From: Pyrrhosoma nymphula
Lineage: Eukaryota; Arthropoda; Insecta; Odonata; Coenagrionidae
Assembly: GCA_963573305.1 (NCBI GenBank)
Contig: OY754338.1
Span: 16,738,192-16,802,191, forward strand
DNA length: 64,000 nt
Reading direction: 5' to 3'
Positions 23,110 to 34,500 of this stretch are shown in pieces. Made by a program: the position numbers and the translations under genes. The first letter of the stretch is position 1. The number at the start of each line of letters is the position of its first letter. Under the pieces are notes generated by a model. The model did not search any database. It was not told the DNA's origin and saw nothing but the letters and a program-made list of their open reading frames with translations.

Positions 23110-23620
23110 CTATAGAAATATTGCTATTTCCTATAGGAAACCTTTTTCCATTGTCAAATATTTATGCTATAGGAAAATTTCTCATAACTAGAGGGTTATT
23201 TTCTCATTCCTATAGGGAATTTCTCGTTCCTATAGGAATATATTCGTCCAATAGGAATATTTCCCGTTCCTATAGGAAAATATTCGTCCTATAGGAAAAT
23301 TTCTCGTTCCTCTAGGAAATTTCTCGTTCCTATAGGAAAATATTCGTCCTATAGGAAAATTTCTCATTCCTATAGGAAAATTTTTTGTTCCTATAGGAGA
23401 TTTCTTGTTCCTATAGGAAAATATTCTTCCTATAGGAAAATTCCTCGTTCCTATAGGAAAATATTCGTCCTATAGGAAAATTTATCATTCCTATAGGAAA
23501 ATTTCTCGTTCCTATAGGAAACTTTCTTGTACCTATAGGAAATTTATTTTTCCTATAGGAAGCTTCATCGTTCCTGTAGGAAACTGTAATTCCTATAGGA
23601 ATTCACATAATTCCTATAGG
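23110..23620. repeat. TTCCTATAGGAA palindrome array, right (satellite-like)
   Basis: About twenty-five copies of the 12-bp palindrome or close variants, mostly spaced by TATTCGT or TTTCTCG, fill about 500 bp inside the right end of the outer nested element. Alternating spacers suggest growth by tandem duplication of a two-unit block. Confidence 0.85.
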
Positions 23621-23646
23621 AAACCAGTGGGGCATTTTCAATAGGG

Positions 23647-25498
23647 TAATCATAAATGGAAATATACTGAGTTTAGTTTAGATTGTGCACACGGGTTTTT
23701 AGCTGTCTAAAATGTTGCGTCTGACGGTTTGGTGGCCGAAAAATATTGCCATCACTGAAATGAAAAAACATTTGGAAAATATTTTAAACATATGAAAACA
23801 TGGATGAAATTATTTTATAATTCCCGTATTTTAAACAATGATATGAGTTTCTAGATACGGCAACCCCGAGTTGATCATGTATGAGCAAATGAGTTTAGCG
23901 TACGTGAGTCTAAGTAGTCAAAATATCGGTTATGGTGAAGAAGACGCGGTCAAGTCATCGCCTAGCAGTTCGGAGATCACGATCACGAGAGATCCGAGGG
24001 GGTACTTTTTCTTACTTTTCAGTTTGTATAACTATCCATAGATTTTAACGCGCCAATGTCCTGTGTGCTGTGCGCTTTTTGTTTTGTTGTTTTTTACAGG
24101 ATTGATGAAATTGAATGATTGTATAAGTGCTTCGCAGGCATAACAAACAAAATAATAGCACAGTCTAATAGGCTTAAATCGCTTACATTATCGTTCAATT
24201 CATTAAACTCTGGTCCTTCTTTATTGTATTAATTATGCCCTGGGTATAATTTGGTACCTGCATGGTGTACTTCGGCACCCTATAGCCTATTGCGCAAAAT
24301 ATTCACTGTTCAAGGCGGAAAAGAACCAGAACGAATGTAAACAAACCCGGTAGCGACTGCCGAGTCAGGGGGATGACGTCACAGCAGTCGCAATATGGCC
24401 GGGGTCTGTTTGTGCGCAAGGCTAAAATTGTGATTTTAAATCTCTTATTATTTAAAAAGTAGGCAATGTGCAACAGCTAAATTTTGGATTTAGGGTTTTT
24501 ATGTTCAAAGTTAACATTTGCCGTTGTTTCCTAAATTCGTGCAAATACTCCATTCAGGGTAACCATGGCCGACATACGTATGGAGTCGGCCATGGGCTAA
24601 CACATTATTTAAAATTTCCGCCATATGACAAGTTCCTGATTTGGCAAGACTGAAAAAAATTTTCCTGACAGGCTTGGCAACGTTGTGTGGTGGATTTTCG
24701 TTCGCGCCGCATGAGTATTTCACTACTCTTTTGTTCATACGCTTGGGTAACATTGCAGGCACGAATAATACACTACAATATGTAGGCTCCTTGATTGCAG
24801 GAATGAGAAGAAAATACGTGTTTTACTGGTGTTTAGTTTATTCAGCTACGTAATCCTTTCGATGTTAATTCCAATCCTTTGTGCTAGCGGAACTGTTCCG
24901 TTATAACTTGTACCCCCATAATGCTTTCGGCGATATACGATTATACCATTTTACGAGTGAAATCATTATTCGGATTAGAACCTGCCACCAGAAAAAGGAG
25001 GTAAAGTTTACGGTTTTATTATTTCGTTATTTTTGTATTCATGTAAGAGTACTCGAACAATCTTGTCCTCTCTGAATTGTCTCACTCTTTTCTGTTGCCA
25101 ATCTGTCACCGCGTTCTATTTCATTACTATTGACTGTCAGCCTGGTATTTCGAGATGTCACTTGTAGTATTCCTTAGTGTGCTACGTTCAAAATGTCGAG
25201 TTACGATTTAGGTTAAAAGTCAGGTTAGTGGAATATACAGCTCTTAATGGGAATATCTTCCACTCATATGCATGACAATTGAAGGTGGCATGATTCTTTC
25301 CTAGTGCTTTGTTGACCATTTGGGCGAAGTAAGTTTCATTGCCATGCCTGTTGTTTTTATTTATCATTAAATATTTATAAATACTGGTGTCTCCATCATA
25401 ATCTTAATTTTTTGGGAAAAGAGTTGCCCAATCCTAATATTGTAGAAACGGGGTCGTATGTATCTCTATTTATCTCAATTGATGTGGTGGTTTACAGG
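23647..25498. other. Upstream region of the SUMO protease gene; no certain exon
   Basis: This stretch should hold the promoter and first exon(s) of the protease gene. A plausible promoter core is at 24370-24410. Possible donors are GTAAAG at about 25000 and GTAAGT at 25329. No exon with a start codon in the right phase for the 25499 exon could be fixed. Confidence 0.35.
24374..24402 (+). promoter_or_regulatory. Candidate promoter elements: palindromic CRE and YY1-like site
   Basis: TGACGTCA at 24374-24381 is a perfect cAMP-response/ATF-type site. CAATATGGCCGG follows at 24391-24402 and resembles the YY1-type initiator of TATA-less housekeeping promoters. The location about 1.1 kb before the first protease exon is suitable. 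No expression evidence is available here. Confidence 0.3.
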
Positions 25499-25580
25499 AT
25501 AGAAGATACAGAATCTACTGAAGCTCCAGATGTTAAAGTGAGACGGTTAGAGAAGCCTCTTGGAGCTAAGAATTATTCTG
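25499..25580 (+). CDS. SENP-like protease, probable 5' exon (a)
   Basis: Acceptor TTTACAG and donor GTGAGT bracket 82 nt reading IEDTESTEAPDVKVRRLEKP then LGAKNYSG. It enters with two bases owed by an earlier exon and leaves in phase 1, which fits the next exon. No in-frame ATG lies in it, so the start is upstream or at the Met in the next exon. Confidence 0.55.
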
Positions 25581-28500
25581 GTGAGTATTTTAAACTTATA
25601 ATGCTGCTGTTATAAAGTTGTAATGAAAGTGTTAAGCATGTGCTAGATGGCATTTTATTATATAATTTAGGCGTTTGTGGTGAAATCGCAAATGCTTTTA
25701 TGTAGTTGCATCGACCTTATTTCAGTCCATATAAAGTTTAGAAATCGCATTTAGCCGATACATTTGCATAATATGTAACATTCAACACGAGTGTTATCCT
25801 TTTAAATAGTTAGGATCTTTGATGAAGACATCGAAGTTTTGATTGTGTTTTTAGTAGATGCTGGAAAGAATGTTTTCACTGTGTTTATATTGACTACCCT
25901 CTTTTATTTCAGGCTCCATCTGTCGTAGCTTAACAACTATGTCAAAACTTGATGGAAGTCACCTAGTTCGTAGGGTAAGCATTACTGGATTTTTTGATTT
26001 GGATCAAATCTTTTCCGTCTTCGAAGCAAAATGCTCTGTGTGGTCAAAATGTGTTAGAAAAACTAATAGAATTGGAGGAAAGTCGGGGATGGCCGGCAGT
26101 GATGTAAACACTGGTGCCCTCTTGTTCGCTGAAGTGTAACATATTTGAGCTCAGCATGGACTGGGAGGGGTGATCCTCGAATTTGTTATAAGTTCTGATG
26201 CCATTGTCTGCCAACATCAGACAGTGTTATATGACCTTAGCCATCAACATAAATTAAACTGAAATACAGCAGGTAAATATGTGCACTTGAGAAAATTGTT
26301 CTCTAACATATCCTAGTGCCCCTAGGAAGTCTTTTATGCATCATAGGCCCGATGTTTGTCGCCCTGTAGATTTCACCCCCTTCGAGTCGCTCTTTGCTAA
26401 GTACGTAAGTACGTATCGGGGGGTCACTCATTCTAGCTGGCAACTCTACTCAACTAGACGGTAACTCAGTGTATGAGAATTTTCAGAACAGTCCTCAAAT
26501 AATGCTCAGGGCCAATGAACAGCCTGATATGAGTCACATGTAACTGCAGACGACTGGTGAGAGACCAGCATTATGTGAGAGCATCCTTTCACTCTTTTTA
26601 ATACTACCTTTAAACTGAATTTGCAATTTTTTGCCCATTTATTTTTATATGCCTTTAAATTTATGCACATAACGTGCTTTAGTCAGTAGGAGTGAGCTTA
26701 ATTAAATTTTAAGTTGTTTCAATGGACATATTAATTTCATGGTAGTAACTTATGATATATATGATGAAATAACAGTTGAGGAGATAAATAAGGACATAGA
26801 AGGATGTGCTTTCTTCCAATAATATTATTGCATAAGGTACTGCATGGAAACGTGATCAACTAGTCTCTCTTGAGTCATAACCTTCAGTGACTATTTGCCA
26901 TAGAGTCTCATAGGTTCAATGGATATCATGGGTACCTTTCTTCCGAACAAAATCTCTACAAAAGAATTTTAAGTGTTAATAATATGTATGATGCATATTG
27001 ATGAACACTCAAGCCAGGGAAGCTGAATCGTTAGCTATAGAATTCTTACCATCCATGCTATAAAGTCTATTTATTCTATTATATATAGCTATAAAGTCTC
27101 TTCTATAATAATGTAAAGAGGAAAAACTTCATTGTGCCAGTGTTGCCAGTGAAAAGAACTAGGGTAGACAAATGCCACATGATGCAGCAAGCTGACGACA
27201 GTAAGTTTTTATAACCATAGTTTTCCATTTATAGTTTGTTATTAGTCATTTCTAGCCCTTTTCCCCATTCACAAAAAGTAAAAGTTTTAATGATGGAAGG
27301 ATTAAAGATCTGTCTATTTGTGCTTATAATGATACCGTGATGTCAGCTGTATGAAATCAATGAAGTTGAGTATGTAGCTAAAAGTAACACAAATGTAAAG
27401 TACAGTTATCACAGTTGGGAAAATTATTTTATGTATGTAGTTATCCATCATTTATATTTATAATTCCAAAAAAAATCTTTGCTTGTGTGCTGTTTTGGGT
27501 GGTCGGCTGTATAAATAATTAAAGAATGTTGCCCTTTTTGTGAAATGATGAAGTCACAAATAACCGATAGCCATTTATTTTAATTTGATCTTTCATGATA
27601 TTGCGAAGTAATCCTAAGGCCGTTTTAAACGGTACATTTGTTTGTACAAACTCTTCCGTGAACTCTTGCATGAGGCAAAATGTATTGTGTAAAGCGGCAA
27701 ATTGTATGAACGCTTGCACGAATGTCTCAATGTCTGCACGGGAAATAGAACCTGTTCTAATTTCGTTGAGACAAACGTACAATCTCACGTACATTCGTTT
27801 GTACAAAATCTTTCATCGTGTAAAACGACCTTTAGATCATTTTGAAACTTGACGTACTTATGTCTAAATGATAAAGAAAAACCCTCAATACCTTTTAGTC
27901 TTGAGGTTGCCAGGGAGTTGTTGATTGGATTGTCGAATTGAAAAGGAAAGAGAAGTTCTCGATCTATTTTATGTAAAGCTAATAAGAAAATAAAGTTAAG
28001 AAATACAATAAATTGTAAGTAGTGGTCTGAAAATTAATTCAACCACTGCTATACGATAAACTAGCGATGTGGGAACAAAATAGTAACACAACAGCGATGG
28101 TGAATTTATCGGAACACTTGCCACATCACACCAAAATCAGTCTGGCAGTCGAATAAAGTGAAAATAAGGACAATGGAAGAATTATACTTTTAATATTCCA
28201 TCAGTACATAATTGTTTTTAATGTGCAGTCAAGGAAGGTTACAGATCATTTAAAGGTGATGAAGGCCAACAAACCAGTAAATCATTATCACGTGACAGAC
28301 CTAAGTTGAAGAAGCATCACAACAATAGCAGGCATATTTGACTAATCGTGAGCTTTACATTAACCTAGCAAATCCAAAGATAAGTAACCTGCATTCAATA
28401 AAGACACCTCAGTGAAGGTCAGCAATATTGGTTCTCCCATTTCCTTATCAATTTTCAATGTAAATGAGCATTGGGCTATTGCTAAGCATATAAGAATCGA

Positions 28501-31500
28501 AGTGCCGACTCGTCTGTGACCCCCTCCGTTGACGGTGACGTTGGAAGGCGACAATTTTCAGCCAGGCGACAAGATAAAGTTATGTTATCACAAGAGGCGA
28601 GAACTGAGGCTGAGGCGACTCTTGAGTCTCTCAAACCGAGTTGTAGTATCATGATACGTAATAGCCCTCCAGAGCAACACAGTCCTCCAAGGTGGCTTTG
28701 CCATCCAAAAAGACTTCCTTTCTCTTTTAATCAAGCTATTGAAGTTGGTCTTCATAATTGGCCCCATTTCTTTCTACTACCCGTGGGATGATAAATATTT
28801 TTTGAATATGGTACTTGGGAGACCTCAGTTAATTTTAAAAGTTCAAAGGTAGTGCAGTGCTACTTATGAGTGTTAAGAACTTAGCCTGTCAAGATATTAT
28901 TACATGTTTACCCCTGACACCTAGCTGATGAGAGGTCAGTGCTTTCCAAGCCAGTGAAGTTGATGCATATTTTACACAAGAAAGTCTGAATTTTTTGACC
29001 AGCCTTGCCCCATGTCCCTCCATCTAACCCTGCTAGCCTCCTTGGAGGCATGTGGTAGGGGTGGTGCCATTTAACAATTTGATCACTTTTTTCATGAAAT
29101 TCAAAACTTGAGAAATCATTATATCAGGGATCTTTCGGAGTTTGCACCGGGTAGCTAGGTCCATGGCGGCCAACGTAATCTTACGCAAGATCATCTTCGA
29201 TTCCCATATCCCCCTTCGTGAAACAGTATGAAGAGCCCTCCTCCCCTCACCACCTTTCACGCTCGACGTAATTGGTGAATAGCCCCCTTAGCTCCCTCTC
29301 GAAGCAATTTTGTCAGGTCAAAAACCACCTCAAACATGGTATTCCTGAATATGATGCTGCCGTTGCCAATTGCCTCCTGTCTTCGCTCGAAGTGGCGCGC
29401 TTACGTTTTGTTTGTTTATCCAAATAGTTTTACATCGCAATTGATAGCAATACTCTTGCAATCAAGGGGTTATAACCACGTTAATCAAATTGTTATTCGC
29501 TTCTGAATGTCACTCGTGCTATCCGATTTTGATCCAGTCCAAAAACTTGGCTTTGGTTTGTATTTTTCGCACACCCTAGTGATACCTTTGCCGGAGTCCG
29601 ACAGTAAATTGGCCATTAACTTGTCCTTCGATGCCTTTTCAGTAATTCTCAGCTTCCCAGAACTACCAAGACACGACTATAATTTGGATGAGAGTTTAAC
29701 TTATGAAGATTTAGTATATTTTTTCATTTGGATTTACGTGTAGATTTTAATGCATTGATTTCAGCTTTTAACATTTTCTGAGTTTTGACGAAAATTTAAT
29801 TCAGCAGAAATAAAATATTCCAATAATAGGTGACCTGTTGGCGATCGGTCAGGGAAATTGTTAAATCCATCAGGGAAAAGTCAATGAATTTAAAAATTTG
29901 ATATCAGTAGCCACCCTGAATAATTTCCACCTCTTGTTCACTGGCCGTTCAGGTCATACTGTGCACACGATGAAGGGAAGTGCCTTGTCCCTTGCACTGC
30001 CTGCCTGCCTACCAGCCATGTTTTCTTTGTAGTATTTCTTATACATCACACTTTCTTCTCAGTCTTAGCTGCTCAGTATTATTATTCCAGGTTAGAGTTT
30101 TAGTATTGACCTTTAAATGTCTTTTGTTATGTAGTAATATGTTACTACTACATTTTCTACTCTCAATAATTATTTAAAAAACAATGAGAATTTATAGAGC
30201 TGACTTTTGTTTTCTTTCGAAATGCACTGATAGCAGCTGCATTTCAAATATAGCAATGTATTTTATTACATATCGTGCCATCTATAAAAAAATCGTAAAA
30301 AATTGCTTTACACTTTATTTCAGGGACACATTTAATCTGGGAATTTCGTGGGAATGTCGGGGAATTTCAAAATTTTAACTTTGTGGCCACCATGATTATA
30401 TTTCATTAATTATTAATGCAGAATATAATCCTTTCAAAAATTACTCACCCAAATATCTAATATTCTTGTTACAGAAGGAATTACCTTTTGAGGAATTCTC
30501 ATGGACCAAACGGAACACTGGGAAGGAAAACCAGGCAACTATAACTTCCAGTGCTCAAGAATCAGATTCAGATGTCATTACCTTAGATGAGGCCTTTGGT
30601 GATGTTAGCCATTTGAAGACTTGTAATCATGGCCTAAGAAAATGCCAGGGTGCACACACCAAGCATGCTGGAGAAGTGCAACGCAACAGAAGCCATTCTC
30701 TACAGAATGAGGAAGTACAAATCATTGACGAAGATGAAGATGTGATGTTCCTTAAAGATTCAAGGAACAGAGAATCCGTGATGCCCAAACCCATCAAGTT
30801 TTCTCGTGAGTTTAGTATGCCCCATTTTTAAATTGCAGTTTCAATTTTCATTGAAAATCAAAACATAATATTAATTTTACATGGCTTGTCTCCCTAATTA
30901 CTTTTAAGAAATAGGTAGTTAGAATTGTGCTTTTTGAATTTTATTTTAATCATTTCTATATGTATATCTAACAGCAACCACCAATGACTCTATAGTATAA
31001 ATATCTCTATAATAAATATCTAGAGATATTTATTATTAAATGGACGAACACACACAATACCATGCCCTGGGAGGTGTAAATATCCTACCCAGGTGGGATT
31101 CGAACCCGCGACCTTCTGTTTGGCAGGCGGGGACTTTACCCCGCCGCCACCGAGGTCAGCATTTGTTTTAAGCAAAATTCCTCAAATTTTTGCCACTTGC
31201 CACTTTCGTACGTCTCATTGTGCAGTTTGAGTAGCTCTTCATTTCCGTCTTGATCCTGTGCTTTTATAAATTCACCAATTAAAATAAACGGAGAAGAAAA
31301 CAAAGTTGCTACAGTTGTATATGGAAGTGAACTGAGAGAAAAAAATATGTATGTATATTTTTCACCCAAGATCACAATAATTTTTTTTACAAGTGCAAGG
31401 ATATCAGAACAAGGGCTTCCGTGGGGTTTCAAGTTGAATTTCTTCATTCTTTGGGTGTTCTCATGCATTGTATGCTGTAAGACAACAACAGTTTAGAAAG

Positions 31501-34500
31501 CACTCCTGTTGACATCTCCAGGTCAAAGAACCACCAGCACTCCTGGTTGTGTCGTTGACCCGAAGATGCTAGCAGGAGTGCTTGCGAAACTGTTGTCAAC
31601 TTACAACATAAGATGCGGGAGGACACCCATAAAATGAAGAAATAGGTATTAAAATGTTTTTAATTTGAGCTGATTTACACTCTTTTGAGTGTAACGTGTG
31701 GCCCGGAATATTATGCCATATCCTTAAAGCAGAATTTGTTGCTGACTTGTCAATAATTGATGCACAGTTGTTCTTCACTTTCAAAATTTGAACTGGCTTT
31801 GAGTTGAGATTGGAGAAAGGTAACTTTAACTGAGGGGAGAGGTGAGGGAAGATTTTCGATGGCAATTTATTTTTTTAACTTTGGTTGATTGCATCTGCTT
31901 TGAGAGTTACAGAACTTCTTCCTTTTTTCTCAGAACGAATCTCAAGTTATGGACAGCCCACCCAAGATGAGAGCCGGAGAGTGAGCAGTGGTCCTAGGAC
32001 TTCTCTGTTTGGCCTCGGTCAACCTTCTCAAAATCAGAATGGTGGTGCTATGGGGCAGAAAACTACTCTATCCATGAGGAAACTTGATTCTCCATCTGTG
32101 AAATCAAGAATTCGAAGTGGCAACTTATCTAGGGCAGCAGTTTTAAGGAAGTCATTACCGCCACCTCCTACATATTTTGGTGTGGAAGCTAAGTTATGTT
32201 CACGTTGGACTGGACTGGATGATAAAATGAAGAAAAAGCCATCAGCCCTGGCTTTGGTAAACTATTATTAATGTTTATGTTAGCATATCATAATTTTTAT
32301 TACTGTTGCTGATATTTATTGTTTGGAATATAATTTATCTTGATTAATCAATTTTAAACCATTCAGTGATCAATAAAAATTGGACTAGAAAGGTCTAATC
32401 TCTGATATCTCTCGTTTGATATTTTTGCCTGTAAAATGCCACAGGTGGTAAAATTGTTATTAGTAATTGAGACATTTGGAATTGAATGTTTGTGTTAACT
32501 GATGTTGATGCAAATAAATGAGTTACCAACCTTTTTACTTCTCTCTTTTCAGTGTTCCGTCATTGATGAAATGAAAGCGTACAACCATATGTTGCAACAG
32601 TTCACGAGTGATTTCGCTCCCAAGCAGATGAATACTCGCTTTGATTCCCAGGCATTTAAGTAAGTTGTTCACTAAAGCATTTCTTGTGTGCTTAATGCTC
32701 CTTAAAGCTGAATGGTTTATACCTCATTTGTCGTTCTCCCCATTAATCAGACCTTAGCTTACTCCTTCACCAAGTTCTTCTACAAACATTCAATGAATTT
32801 TGAGGGTACATTTGACTAGCTGCTGCATTACCATCATGGCATTGTCCACAAGTGTACATAAGTGGGAAAGTTCCATTGAGGAGAAAAATCATTCACCTTG
32901 ACCGCTCCCTGCCCTACTCTTTTAACACATTCCCTGCCACCGATTTTTTAACGAATTCACCCACTGCACCAAAGTGTTTTTCTTTTTCCTTTCGCTGAAA
33001 AATGAATAAAAAATCTGAAAGTTTTCATGTGCATTCGGCTACGCAAGCTGCGTCGGTCACATCATATAAGCAGCACCGAAGTAGCTGTGACCAATGGCGT
33101 GCTGTAAGAGGCCAAATAACTGACTCATTCTTCGGTCTTAATGACCGAAGCGGCGTGATGATAAAGTACACGTTTCGGTCATTATGACCGAAGCGGCAGT
33201 GAACGTGTTAAAGCTCACAAGAAACCACATGGGAGAATGTCCCATTGGTAGCATAAGTGCCTGAAGCACTTGCCTTGATGTCAAGGGATCTGGGTTCATA
33301 TCCTGGTCAGTGGCGAATATAGGTTATAACTTTGGGGGGGGGGGGCAACCGGCTGGCTAGCGGCGACCGGCTGTAGTGTAGGTATCTGCGCATGTGCCGA
33401 GCACCCCTCGCCGTGGCCATGCAGCCTTATTTCGGGGGGGCCCGGGCCCCCCCCATATATTCGCCCCTGATCCTGGTGAAGGAAAATGATTTTTTCCCGG
33501 TGGAAAATTTTCACCAAACTTTAAATTATGCAAAGTTGTGCACTTCCAGTGAGAAACTGTTTCAGGATCAATGTAGTGTACACTTTTAGATTCACCAAAA
33601 ATGATTTTATAGACAATATTTATATCGACTTTTGAAACAGTTTAAACATCCATTTGATTCTTTGAAGACATCAGTGCGCCGAGCGCCTCTAGCAGCGGTT
33701 ATGCGGCCTTATTTCGGGGAAAGATTGAAACAATGTCTTCAATATTTCTTCAAGTTCATTGTACTTGGGAATATTTAATGTAATTACGCCTTTTACCAAT
33801 AGGGCCGCAGTCCTTAGCACTTTTCTCTATACATTTACGGGTTTTTACAGTTGTGTTCCACGTTGAACCTGGTATATCAAGTTCTTTGGTCAGGGACACG
33901 CAAGTGCCCGTATTAGAGTCAATTCTCTTTGCAAAATGTTAATTTTTTCTTCCAATGATAACGATTATCTCGCACGCTTGTTTGCCATTTTAAAATACGT
34001 TTCCTCACGATTGCCGTAAGTAATTGCACATTAAATAAAACTAAAGGTGAAGTAACTGAAAACCTAAAAAACACAAGATGAATGGCATTAGTGCGGGAGT
34101 TACGAGAAATAAGAAAAAGATCGCTGCGAAGTATGAGAACAAGAGTTAACATACGTTTTAACTTTTCGCCACCATGACAGCGATAGTTGACCAAATAATA
34201 TCTAATTAAATATATTTATGGCATCCGCTACAATTTAAATGTACTGTTTAAACAGCTAGTACGGCCAGGGAAGAGAATTCTATTCCCTGGTATGGCTCCT
34301 TAGTACCAATTCGAGAATCCCGATCGCAAGCATTAAAATATCCAGCATATATACTTTTCAGCAATGCTATTGATGTAATTTGCTACCATCAAACGAATAA
34401 TTGTGTTTTTAAAGGAAACCAAATAAATCAGCATTCATATATCATGTTTAAGCATGTATTTTATCCATATTTAACATTAATCACGCTCGAAGAGTCGCCA

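Larger units (their letters stand above)
17562..23646. mobile_element. Outer element of a three-level nest: TA-flanked inverted-repeat element built from TTCCTATAGGAA palindromes
   Basis: The left end is CCCTATTGAAAATGCCC and the right end is its reverse complement ending at 23646; both are flanked by TA, as in Tc1/mariner-type insertion. Next to each end is an array of the palindrome TTCCTATAGGAA, short on the left (17575-17755) and about 500 bp long on the right (about 23110-23620). Two further inverted-repeat elements are nested in its middle, explaining the 6.1 kb size. No transposase belonging to the outer element is recognised, so it is probably a non-autonomous MITE. Confidence 0.7.

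Noticed and set aside
23110..23620. Regularly spaced repeats resembling a CRISPR array
   Set aside because: Repeats are 12-bp palindromes with near-identical short spacers inside a eukaryotic transposon; there are no unique spacers and no cas genes.
31080..31158. tRNA-Gly gene on the minus strand
   Set aside because: Good boxes and anticodon-like loop, but it continues into tRNA-unrelated sequence and lacks a clean acceptor stem; better explained as a SINE head.
33340..33352. Poly-G run as a possible G-quadruplex regulator
   Set aside because: It is part of a MITE end with a complementary C/G block at the other side; no independent evidence of function.
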